In this document: positions 20,216-26,809 of the stretch, piece after piece
Numbering within the stretch: the first letter of the stretch is position 1
Layout: the number at the start of each line of letters is the position of its first letter
Origin: Segatella copri
GTDB lineage: Bacteria; Bacteroidota; Bacteroidia; Bacteroidales; Bacteroidaceae
Assembly: GCF_019249795.2 (NCBI RefSeq)
Contig: NZ_CP156891.1
Location: 1,754,001 to 1,818,000 of the forward strand
Direction: 5' to 3'
Length of the DNA: 64,000 nt
The notes under the pieces: generated by a model
What the model saw: only the letters and a program-made list of their open reading frames with translations
Database searches by the model: none
What the model was told of the DNA's origin: nothing
Translations under genes and position numbers: made by a program

Positions 20216-20491
20216 GTCTTACTGGGGATTAAGTGGTGTATGTATTTCTGATGAATTGTTGAGAATCCTATGTATTGGTATGATAGTCAAATACTTATCT
20301 TCTCAACAAACTCTCAACAAATGGTTCTTTTCAACAAAATCACTGGGCAAAAGAGAAAGAAAGGCATGAGCCGTCATGTTTTCTCTTTTCAACAGTCCCT
20401 TTCTTTTGTTGAGAGATTTGTTGAGAAAATGTTGAGCCTTAAATACTTGATATTCAATACTTCTTTCATCATATTCAACAATTCAACAAAA

Positions 20492-21748
20492 TTATATGCT
20501 ATTTAGCTTGTCCCTCGTTACAGTGTAGAACCTGCCCACACGTTTTGTTGGCGAGTAGTGACCGCTGCTATTGTAGTTGTACTCGTATGAGGTGTAGGTG
20601 AGGGCGTTCTCTGAAGGTTGCAGCTTCCAACAGTCCTGCACTATCTTTCGCACAAGGTACTTCTCCGCTTTCACGTGGTTGCATTGCAACAAGGCGATTG
20701 CGTCATTGAGGCAGAATTGCAAACTGTCGGTTTGGGTGTTCTCCATGACCTCAAGGAACAGCTCCGACATTTCCACCTCAAGTCTGTTACGGTTGCAGCG
20801 TATGATTCTCCTCAGAGCATCGGTCGCTATCTGTTCGGGGGCGAACCACATTCGGCTCTTGTGCTCTGTGGATAGCGTTCTGCCTTGCAGATGGAACAGA
20901 AAAGCGGGTATCTCCGCCTTCAGTTTCTCCAAGAAGCCGGTATCGTCAGATTGCAACGATGAAATCTTCCTCACCCAATATCGGGTCTCGCCCTCGTCAA
21001 TGATGACAGGGAGTGATTCGTTGTTGGAGCACAGCACGAACTTGGCAAAGAAGGAAATCTCGTTCCTGTCCTTGCCCTTGGCTTCCACCTTGTACGAGAG
21101 GGTGGTGCTGAGGTTCTTCAACCGCTCGGAATCCTCCCTACGACTGAGCAACACCTCGTCCACGACAATCAGCAGCTTGCCAGCCCAATCGGAATTGAAC
21201 TGACTGCGGAAGTCCTCGTTGGTGTTGAATGTCACGTTGTCTTGGAACAACGCTTTCAGAAAGTTCAAGAACGTGGTCTTGCCTGTGTTCCTCTCCTCTG
21301 ATACGAGCAGCAGAATGGGCAACTTCTGCACAGGTCTGAGATAGAGCAGTTGCAGGTAGTCCATGCCAAGGTCATATTGCTCACCGAAGATGTGACTAAC
21401 CAACTTCTTGATATTAGGGAAGTCCCCTTGCATCGGCTTATGTCCTATCGGCTCGTATAGGTTGAGGAAACCGTCTATCACCGTGCGGTGGTTCACATGT
21501 TCGGGAACAGTACAGAAGCCGTCATACTTGTGAACGTACTTGATGAACTCCTTGCCGTAGTCCTGACGCAAGGTCTCCATGTTCCAAGGGATGCGCTTTC
21601 TTACCTTTCCTCCTGTGATGGTAGGTTGGTCAACCACCTTGTACAAGGTAGTGCCAACACGGATGAACACCTCGTTTGTCGGAGATGCTGCCTGTGGTTG
21701 TTTTCTTTCCACAACCACAGGCTGATTGTTGTCGTTTGTCTTGCTCAT
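20492..21748 (-). CDS. Superfamily-3-like helicase/ATPase (VirE/DUF5906-like) of the mobilizable element
   Basis: This 418-residue protein has Walker A SEERNTGKTTFLNF (about residue 155), Walker B KLLIVVDEVLL and an SF3-type segment KFVLCSNNESLPVIID, followed by ETRYWVRKI. This is the primase-polymerase-associated helicase family common in Bacteroides mobilizable elements and phage satellites. It probably unwinds the excised circle during replication, working with the Toprim primase. Upstream, CAAAGGTA at 21784-21791 reads as TACCTTTG on the minus strand, a good -7 box. The 276-nt gap to the primase contains no gene; it is A/T-rich and repeats the word TCAACAA. Confidence 0.8.
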   Translation of the reverse strand: MSKTNDNNQPVVVERKQPQAASPTNEVFIRVGTTLYKVVDQPTITGGKVRKRIPWNMETLRQDYGKEFIKYVHKYDGFCTVPEHVNHRTVIDGFLNLYEPIGHKPMQGDFPNIKKLVSHIFGEQYDLGMDYLQLLYLRPVQKLPILLLVSEERNTGKTTFLNFLKALFQDNVTFNTNEDFRSQFNSDWAGKLLIVVDEVLLSRREDSERLKNLSTTLSYKVEAKGKDRNEISFFAKFVLCSNNESLPVIIDEGETRYWVRKISSLQSDDTGFLEKLKAEIPAFLFHLQGRTLSTEHKSRMWFAPEQIATDALRRIIRCNRNRLEVEMSELFLEVMENTQTDSLQFCLNDAIALLQCNHVKAEKYLVRKIVQDCWKLQPSENALTYTSYEYNYNSSGHYSPTKRVGRFYTVTRDKLNSI

Positions 21749-21824
21749 AATCTAACCTTTGTGAGTTGATAAAATTAAAGTTGCAAAGGTAAGGGCGGAA
21801 AATCAAAATGCAAAACACAAACTT

Positions 21825-21862
21825 GCGCAGAATGGAGAAGTTTGCACCGACAATGTTAAAAG
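21825..21862. repeat. Motif shared by helicase and integrase upstream regions, copy 1
   Basis: The core CGCAGAATGGAGAA followed by TTTGCACCG and GTTAAAA matches, with several differences, 23787-23826 upstream of the integrase gene. Both copies lie upstream of minus-strand genes of the element. Confidence 0.5.
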
Positions 21863-21914
21863 ATTGGAAATCAAGGTGCTTGATGTTGCCAATCGGGATA
21901 AGATGAAACAAAAA

Positions 21915-21954
21915 ATCCCGAAGAGAGGTTTCCTTGCGAACCTTTCCTCGGGAT
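21915..21954 (-). terminator. Terminator hairpin after the integrase/small-protein pair
   Basis: The arms begin ATCCCGAAGAGAGG and end CCTTTCCTCGGGAT, pairing almost fully. It lies about 180 nt beyond the stop of the minus-strand 123-residue gene. Confidence 0.6.
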
Positions 21955-21974
21955 GAACAAAAATGTATTCCTGC

Positions 21975-22102
21975 ATGTCATACGTTTTATATGTCATACG
22001 ATAAGCATGTAAAACGTTTGACATCGGCAGCTCTGCATTCTTCACAGAAATGCTTGATACGACAGTGAATCAGTAAGCCAACAAGTCAATACGACAGTGA
22101 AT
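21975..22102. repeat. Large inverted repeat and iteron-like direct repeats
   Basis: ATGTCATACGTTTTATATG (21975-21993) and CATGTAAAACGTTTGACAT (22006-22024) are inverted with two mismatches. ATGTCATACG also repeats directly at 21975 and 21991. ATACGACAGTGAAT occurs at 22057-22070 and 22089-22102, 32 nt apart. The setting next to helicase and integrase genes suits a replication origin or an accessory recombination site. Confidence 0.5.
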
Positions 22103-22130
22103 AATCGAAGCGTCAAAAATGCGACCATTC

Positions 22131-22502
22131 TTAGCTGAAGACATTTGTCCCTCCGTAGATTTGCAGGACAATGGCTGTTTTCTCTTTTGCTCCGTACAAC
22201 CTCTTGAAGATAGCATCACGAAGTTGCGCTGCACCATTGGAGGTTAGACGGAAGCAAATGGCAACAACCATAGGGAATCCATACAGCGTTTGCCAAACAT
22301 CTTTGGAAAGTTTTTGCCTCTTTTGGACTTCCGACATCAACAACATACCTTCTTTATATATGGCTCTTATCACGGCTTTGAGCTTCGGGGTTGTGACATA
22401 AAGCATATCTACCAACTCATTTTCACTCATCCACAAGTCCTCTAGGTTGGACGGAATGGAAAGCCTTCCATTTCCGTCCACGGTGATTACAGTCCTTTTC
22501 AT
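22131..22502 (-). CDS. Small hypothetical protein coupled to the integrase gene
   Basis: The protein has 123 residues, no signal peptide and no recognised family. The ATG overlaps the integrase stop by 4 nt (ATGA), so the two are translationally coupled. The N-terminus (KRTVITVDGNGRLSIPSNL) resembles the beta-rich start of some transition-state regulators, and the rest is predicted helical with a central hydrophobic stretch (GFPMVVAICFRL). Its position suggests an accessory factor for integration/excision, or a regulator of the element; the function is unknown. Confidence 0.65.
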   Translation of the reverse strand: MKRTVITVDGNGRLSIPSNLEDLWMSENELVDMLYVTTPKLKAVIRAIYKEGMLLMSEVQKRQKLSKDVWQTLYGFPMVVAICFRLTSNGAAQLRDAIFKRLYGAKEKTAIVLQIYGGTNVFS

Positions 22503-23722
22503 GCCATCCCTCCCATTGCAGGCAAATGCCCCTTGATTCGACTTTCAAAGACAGATATGTCATGGTCAAGCTTGGTGCTTGTCACCTTGGCATATATCTG
22601 TGTCGTGGTGATATTCGTGTGACCAAGAATCTTGCTCACGCTCTCTATCGGCATTCCGTACTCCAAGGCTAAAACAGCCCAACTATGACGTGAGACATGA
22701 AACGAGACACGCTTCTTGATGCCACACATTGCAGCAACTTTCTTTATGCGCTTGTTGATGCTGTCAAGGTTGCCGATATTGAACAAGTGACTTCCTTTTC
22801 TGAAAGCCTTGTATCTCCCAATAATCTGCATGGGAATGTCCATCAACTTGATTTGGAACGGAACACCTGTCTTCTGACGCTTGGAAACAATCCAAGGAGC
22901 ACCGTTTATCATGCTGATGTTATCTTCCGTCAAGTTTTTGATGTCGATGAAAGATATACCTGTCCAACAGCCAAAGATAAAAAGGTCTCTCGCAAATGCC
23001 ATGTTCGGGTCTTCCAACTTTATCTCTGTCATGGCGGTAAGCTCGTCCAATGTCAAGAACTCACGTTCCTTGTGGTCTGGGTCAACGTGGTACATGGCAA
23101 ATGGATTTCTCGGTATCTTGCCGTTGTAGTGAGCTGCCGTTACAATATGCTTCAGTGGTATGGAGTAAATCCAAATGGAGGACTGCGCAAGTCCGACGAC
23201 ATTCTTCAGATACAGGCAATAGTCACGGATGAATTCCTCAGTAAGCTCGTTCATGGACATATCGCTGCGCTTGTACTGATACTTGATGAAATCGGCAACA
23301 TACTTTCTTACCGTCAGATACTTGCGGTAGGTGTTCTTGGCTCTATCCTTGCCCACACGCTTGGCAAAAGCTGCGTTCTCCTTGTCAAAGGCTCTGAGCA
23401 ATGTCTCGTATTCCGTGCCTATGCCTTGGTAGGCGTTTCTCACCATTTCAGCGGTAACGAACGCCTCACGGTCGGAAAGTCGTTGGTAATGCTTGGTGAT
23501 TTGAGCCTTGATGTTGTCAAGCGCAAAGTTCACCTCCTTGGCTTCCTTACTCTTGCCTGTGGCTCTGTTGCCCTTGGCATCCCAAATAGCCTTGGTAACG
23601 CTCTGCTTGCAACTGAACTGTGCGATAGTTCCGTTGATTGTCACTCGTCCCATGATAGGGACAATTCCGTTTCTCTCCTTGCTTCCATTTACATAGAAGA
23701 CTGTCTTGAAAGTGCATCTCAT
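22499..23722 (-). CDS. Tyrosine recombinase/integrase of the mobilizable element
   Basis: This 407-residue integrase has an N-terminal arm-binding region (KTVFYVNGSKERNGIVPIM), a SAM-like core-binding domain (about residues 105-200, FIKYQYKRSDMSMNELTEEF) and the catalytic domain. The first catalytic Arg of the family is replaced by Ser (CWTGISFIDIKNL), as I recall for IntDOT of the CTnDOT family. The Lys (IVSKRQKTG), HxxR (HVSRHSWAV), second His (LGHTNITTTQ) and nucleophile Tyr (IYAKVT) are present. It would integrate and excise the element. A -7 box (TAATTTTG, 23746-23753, minus) lies 24 nt upstream of the start. No tRNA target is seen in the window. Confidence 0.92.
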   Translation of the reverse strand: MRCTFKTVFYVNGSKERNGIVPIMGRVTINGTIAQFSCKQSVTKAIWDAKGNRATGKSKEAKEVNFALDNIKAQITKHYQRLSDREAFVTAEMVRNAYQGIGTEYETLLRAFDKENAAFAKRVGKDRAKNTYRKYLTVRKYVADFIKYQYKRSDMSMNELTEEFIRDYCLYLKNVVGLAQSSIWIYSIPLKHIVTAAHYNGKIPRNPFAMYHVDPDHKEREFLTLDELTAMTEIKLEDPNMAFARDLFIFGCWTGISFIDIKNLTEDNISMINGAPWIVSKRQKTGVPFQIKLMDIPMQIIGRYKAFRKGSHLFNIGNLDSINKRIKKVAAMCGIKKRVSFHVSRHSWAVLALEYGMPIESVSKILGHTNITTTQIYAKVTSTKLDHDISVFESRIKGHLPAMGGMA

Positions 23723-23745
23723 AATTCTTACTTTTTTGTTCGGTG

Positions 23746-23753
23746 CAAAATTA
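23746..23753 (-). promoter_or_regulatory. -7 box of the integrase promoter
   Basis: TAATTTTG on the minus strand, 24 nt from the integrase ATG, fits TAnnTTTG. Confidence 0.5.
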
Positions 23754-23786
23754 AACTATGAGAGTTGCATGGCAAAGCCAAAACCT

Positions 23787-23826
23787 ACGCAGAATGGGGA
23801 AATATGAACCGCTACCGTTAAAAATG
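23787..23826. repeat. Motif shared by helicase and integrase upstream regions, copy 2
   Basis: CGCAGAATGGGGAA, then ATGAACCGCTACCGTTAAAA, imperfectly matching 21825-21862. Confidence 0.5.
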
Positions 23827-23847
23827 CTTATTAGGGCGTTTCCATTG

Positions 23848-23859
23848 GGTAATGATTTG
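23848..23859. other. Candidate attachment core, right
   Basis: GGTAATGATTTG, identical to 13704-13715, about 125 nt upstream of the integrase start, the usual place for an att site. Confidence 0.3.
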
Positions 23860-24007
23860 AAAGCGTTTCTACTTCTCTAATCTGCTTTTTCCTCATTTCC
23901 TTGTCACTGACAACTAAAGCCAAAGACTGCCACAACCACTTGAAACTCAAAACAAATGCTCTATTTTGCTATTTTTTGCCTTTTTAGGCGTTCTTTTCAG
24001 ATAAAAA

Positions 24008-24034
24008 GTAAGCGGCTCTGCGTTTATACCTTGC
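24008..24034. repeat. IS66 left terminal inverted repeat
   Basis: Begins GTAAGCGGCTCTGCG and ends TACCTTGC. It contains CTTG at 24030-24033, which serves as the -33 box of the tnpA promoter. Confidence 0.9.
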
Positions 24035-24061
24035 CCTTTATCGTAAAAGTTCTTACCTTTG
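24030..24061 (+). promoter_or_regulatory. IS66 tnpA promoter, partly inside the terminal repeat
   Basis: CTTG (24030-24033), a 20-nt spacer and TACCTTTG (24054-24061). The -33 box lies in the inverted repeat itself. Confidence 0.6.
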
Positions 24062-24088
24062 CACCATAATTTTAAAAGCAACGCAATT

Positions 24089-24499
24089 ATGAGAGCAACA
24101 GAACGTTATGAGAGGGCATGGAATGCCTTCCAGATTCATTTGAATCATAATCCAAAAGCCAGTTTGATTCCTTTTTTAAAGGAACGGCATGTAAACCATC
24201 GCTCGATGCATAGATGGATGTCAGAGAAAGGTTATTCTGTTAGGTTAGCCAAACAACAGATTCGTCTGCTTCAGGCCGAAGCCCGTAAGGAATGTTCCGA
24301 AGCAACAGCCAAGGACACTGGGATGATGTTCCTTCCCATGGAAATGCCATCCGATTCCGTCTGCCCGGAAAATTATCTTTTCGGCATAACCTTAACCTTT
24401 CCCAATGGAACGATAGTCACCATCAAGAAAGGTAGTGCCAAATCAGTCATGCATCTGATGAAACTTTACGAGAAGGAGGACTTGCTATGTTTGGATTAA
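24089..24499 (+). CDS. tnpA: IS66 accessory protein TnpA
   Basis: The start is set at the ATG at 24089 (MRATERYERAWNAFQIHL), giving 136 residues; a TTG at 24059 in frame overlaps the promoter. The N-terminal half has a helix-turn-helix look (HVNHRSMHRWMSEKGYSVRLAKQQ), as expected for IS66 ORF1 of Bacteroidota, and the C-terminal half carries the FPNGTIVTIKKGSAKSVMHLM segment typical of this family. It is required together with TnpB for IS66 transposition. It overlaps tnpB by 13 nt, suggesting translational coupling. Confidence 0.85.
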   Translation: MRATERYERAWNAFQIHLNHNPKASLIPFLKERHVNHRSMHRWMSEKGYSVRLAKQQIRLLQAEARKECSEATAKDTGMMFLPMEMPSDSVCPENYLFGITLTFPNGTIVTIKKGSAKSVMHLMKLYEKEDLLCLD

Positions 24500-24834
24500 A
24501 CGAAAACACCCAGTATTACGTCTGCCAGCGATATGTCCGAATGAACATGGGCATAAATGGCCTGTACCAGATTGTGAGGACGGAGATGGAGCTGCCGCCA
24601 CTCGGTGGTGCCGTCTTCATCTTCTTCTCAAAGAATCGCCAGCAGGTAAAAATGCTAAAATGGGATGGCGACGGTTTCTTGCTGTATCAGAAGCGACTGG
24701 AGCGAGGAACCTTTGAATTACCATTCTTTGATCCCCAAAGCAAACAATGCAAAATGCCGTACAAGACGCTATCTGCCATCATGAGCGGAATTTGCCTGAA
24801 AAGTATGAGATATAGGAAACGGCTTAATCTATAG
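24487..24834 (+). CDS. tnpB: IS66 accessory protein TnpB
   Basis: This 115-residue protein of the IS66 ORF2 family contains GINGLYQIV (the family's 'G..GL...V' opening), LPPLGGAVFIFFSKNRQQVKMLKWDGDGF and LLYQKRLERGTFELPFF, all in the usual order. It starts inside the end of tnpA (13-nt overlap) and has full family length. It assists the TnpC transposase; its exact biochemical role is not established. Confidence 0.92.
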   Translation: MFGLNENTQYYVCQRYVRMNMGINGLYQIVRTEMELPPLGGAVFIFFSKNRQQVKMLKWDGDGFLLYQKRLERGTFELPFFDPQSKQCKMPYKTLSAIMSGICLKSMRYRKRLNL

Positions 24835-24898
24835 GCGCATAAGATTATATTTAATGAACTGTGTATCAACAAGATAGAAAAATAAATATCTAAAAATC

Positions 24899-24930
24899 CT
24901 TGCATATCTCGATATTTTTTCGTACCTTTG
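24899..24930 (+). promoter_or_regulatory. Promoter of IS66 tnpC
   Basis: CTTG (24899-24902), a 20-nt spacer and TACCTTTG (24923-24930). The ATG at 24935 is only 4 nt after the -7 box, so the transcript would be leaderless or nearly so. Confidence 0.55.
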
Positions 24931-24934
24931 CACT

Positions 24935-26524
24935 ATGAAAAAGGACGAAATTATAGTACTTTTAAAGAAACAGCTTCAGCTTGCAAACGAACAGCTTCAG
25001 CAAGCTAATGCTACGGTGAGTTCGCTGACTGCACAGGTCAGCGAACTCATTGAACGTATAAAGTCATTAGAAGAACTACTCGTCCAGAAAGGAATCGCCA
25101 TTGACAAAGTGAATCGTCAGAACAAGGCACTCGGCAAGCTCGTTTCAGGCAAGAAGTCCGAACGTCAGGAAAAGAATCCACAAGCCTCGATGACCCAGGA
25201 GGAATTTGACAAGAAGAAAACAGAGCAGGCCGAAAAGAGAAAGGAACGCAAAAACAATGGTGCCAAGCGTGACATACATTGCGAGATGGAAGAGGTGCAT
25301 GTTACGATAGATCCAGTCATGGATGCAGAGTTTTTGAAGACGTTGCGTCTCTTCGGAACTCGTACCTGTGTGCGTTACAGCATGGAACCCATCAAATTCA
25401 TCAAGACCGTGTATCACATCAACACTTATACTGATGGGAGTATCCTGTATCCGGGAAAAACTCCGCCGGCTCTGTTGTTGAATTCTTCCTATTCACCTTC
25501 CTTTGCTGCAGGTCTCCTGCAGATGCGATACATCTATTCCATGCCGGTGGAGCGAATCATCAAATACTTTGCCGTCAGTGGGTTTACGTTAAGGAAGGCC
25601 ACGGCAAACAAGCTGATTGCCAGAAGTGTCGATGTTCTGGGAAACTTTTACAAGGCTATCTGTCAAATAGTGCTGCAGCAGGATTATGTTACGGCAGACG
25701 AGACTTATCATAAAGTACTGTTAGCCAAGATAAAGCCTACGGACAAGGGTTCGAAGAAAGGCTACCTCTGGGCTGTAAGTGCGCCTAAACTGGGACTTGT
25801 CTTCTTTGTATATGAGGATGGATCACGTTCAGAGCAGGTTATACTTAACGTATTCTCTGATTATAAAGGTACAATACAGAGTGATGCATATGCTCCTTAC
25901 CGGAAACTGGAGTCGGATGCTTATCCTGACATTATGAGAATCGCCTGCCTACAGCATGTCAAGAGAGATTTCATCGACTGCGGCAAGGAAGACAAGGATG
26001 CTCAGGAAGTCGTAGATATCCTCAACAGATTTTATCGAGAAGACAAAAAACATAAGGTTGGGGTAAATGGATGGACCGTTGAAGACCATCTAGCCTATCG
26101 GCAGTCATATGCACCGGACATTTTACAGGATTTATTGGAGAAACTGGAGGAAATATCTTCCAGGAAGGATTTGCTGCCCAAGTCTACCTTGGCGCAGGCG
26201 GTCGGTTATGCCCTTAATGAATATAATGCCATTTGTGACATCTTCAAAAGAGGTGATACGGCTCTCGATAACAACTATATTGAGAGAATCCAGAGGTACA
26301 TATCACTATCAAGAAGAAACTCAATGTTCTTTGGCTCGCACGAAGGAGCAGGACGTGCGGCTATCCTATATTCCATCGCCATCTCATGCAGACCGAATGG
26401 CATTAATCTGTTTGAATACATATGCGACGTAATAGAAAAGACTGCAGAATGGCAACCAAATACTCCATGGGAAAAATATAGAGACTTACTTCCTGACCGA
26501 TGGAAAAAGCAGCAACAGCATTAA
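24935..26524 (+). CDS. tnpC: IS66 transposase TnpC (DDE)
   Basis: The protein has 529 residues. An N-terminal leucine-zipper-like coiled coil (LKKQLQLANEQLQQANATV) is followed by a basic linker (QAEKRKERKNNGAKRD), a DNA-binding domain and the DDE catalytic core: Asp in YVTADETYHKVL, Asp in GTIQSDAYAPYRKL and Glu in ALDNNYIERIQRYISLSRRN. The C-terminal SHEGAGRAAILYSIAISCRPNGIN block is typical. It is full length and without frameshift, so the element may still move. Confidence 0.95.
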   Translation: MKKDEIIVLLKKQLQLANEQLQQANATVSSLTAQVSELIERIKSLEELLVQKGIAIDKVNRQNKALGKLVSGKKSERQEKNPQASMTQEEFDKKKTEQAEKRKERKNNGAKRDIHCEMEEVHVTIDPVMDAEFLKTLRLFGTRTCVRYSMEPIKFIKTVYHINTYTDGSILYPGKTPPALLLNSSYSPSFAAGLLQMRYIYSMPVERIIKYFAVSGFTLRKATANKLIARSVDVLGNFYKAICQIVLQQDYVTADETYHKVLLAKIKPTDKGSKKGYLWAVSAPKLGLVFFVYEDGSRSEQVILNVFSDYKGTIQSDAYAPYRKLESDAYPDIMRIACLQHVKRDFIDCGKEDKDAQEVVDILNRFYREDKKHKVGVNGWTVEDHLAYRQSYAPDILQDLLEKLEEISSRKDLLPKSTLAQAVGYALNEYNAICDIFKRGDTALDNNYIERIQRYISLSRRNSMFFGSHEGAGRAAILYSIAISCRPNGINLFEYICDVIEKTAEWQPNTPWEKYRDLLPDRWKKQQQH

Positions 26525-26557
26525 TTTAATCAGCTGTTACTGCTTTTTTTGAATTAT

Positions 26558-26584
26558 GCAAGGTATAAACGCGGAGCCGCTTAC
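26558..26584. repeat. IS66 right terminal inverted repeat
   Basis: Begins GCAAGGTATAAACGCG and ends CCGCTTAC; 26/27 complementary to the left end. Confidence 0.9.
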
Positions 26585-26735
26585 TATTTTATGATACTTC
26601 TATGATACTTTTTTGTAAAGATATCAGGAAGTCTCATTTTCGCATATCGTTATATACCAACGTCTTACAAAGATATTTCCACCAAATAATGAGACTTTGA
26701 GACTTTTTTCTCAAAAAACTTATTGCGCAAGAAAA

Positions 26736-26805
26736 AAATCTGCGCCATCTGCGTCATCTGCGTGAGATTCTTAAGTCACGCAGATTTCGCAAATGGCGCA
26801 GATTT
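26736..26805 (-). terminator. Large hairpin repeat after the GH137-GH2 gene
   Basis: The arms AAATCTGCGCCAT and ATGGCGCAGATTT pair perfectly, with a further inner pair (ATCTGCGTGA/TCACGCAGAT). It starts 5 nt beyond the minus-strand stop codon and is followed by a T-rich tract on that strand. The sequence resembles a repeat common in Prevotella/Bacteroides intergenic regions. Confidence 0.65.
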
Positions 26806-26809
26806 CCTT

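Larger units (their letters stand above)
21749..22130. other. Intergenic region with promoter, terminator and iteron-like repeats
   Basis: This 382-nt gap contains the -7 box of the helicase gene (21784-21791, minus), a motif shared with the integrase upstream region (21825-21862), a terminator hairpin (21915-21954), a long inverted repeat (21975-22024) and a duplicated 14-mer (22057-22070, 22089-22102). A small open frame at 21803-22045 overlaps these structures and is not considered a gene. Confidence 0.6.
23723..24007. other. Right end of the mobilizable element up to IS66
   Basis: This gene-free 285-nt stretch holds the integrase promoter (23746-23753, minus), the second copy of the shared motif (23787-23826) and the 12-mer candidate att core (23848-23859). 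The remaining 150 nt up to the IS66 inverted repeat show nothing recognisable. Confidence 0.55.
24008..26584. mobile_element. Complete IS66-family insertion sequence
   Basis: The 2577-bp element is bounded by 27-bp inverted repeats (24008-24034 and 26558-26584) that differ at one base. Inside are the three IS66 genes in the usual order: tnpA, tnpB and tnpC, all on the plus strand and all intact. The 8-bp flanks (GATAAAAA on the left, TATTTTAT on the right) are not direct repeats, so no target duplication is seen. It lies just outside the candidate right end of the mobilizable element. Confidence 0.93.

Noticed and set aside
21803..22045. 80-codon minus-strand frame between helicase and integrase operon
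   Set aside because: It runs through a terminator hairpin and large inverted repeats and has no plausible protein features.
23723..24007. tRNA gene as integration target near the integrase
   Set aside because: No cloverleaf or TTCGA-type T-loop was found on either strand.
24000..26592. 8-bp target duplication of IS66
   Set aside because: The flanking octamers GATAAAAA and TATTTTAT are not direct repeats.
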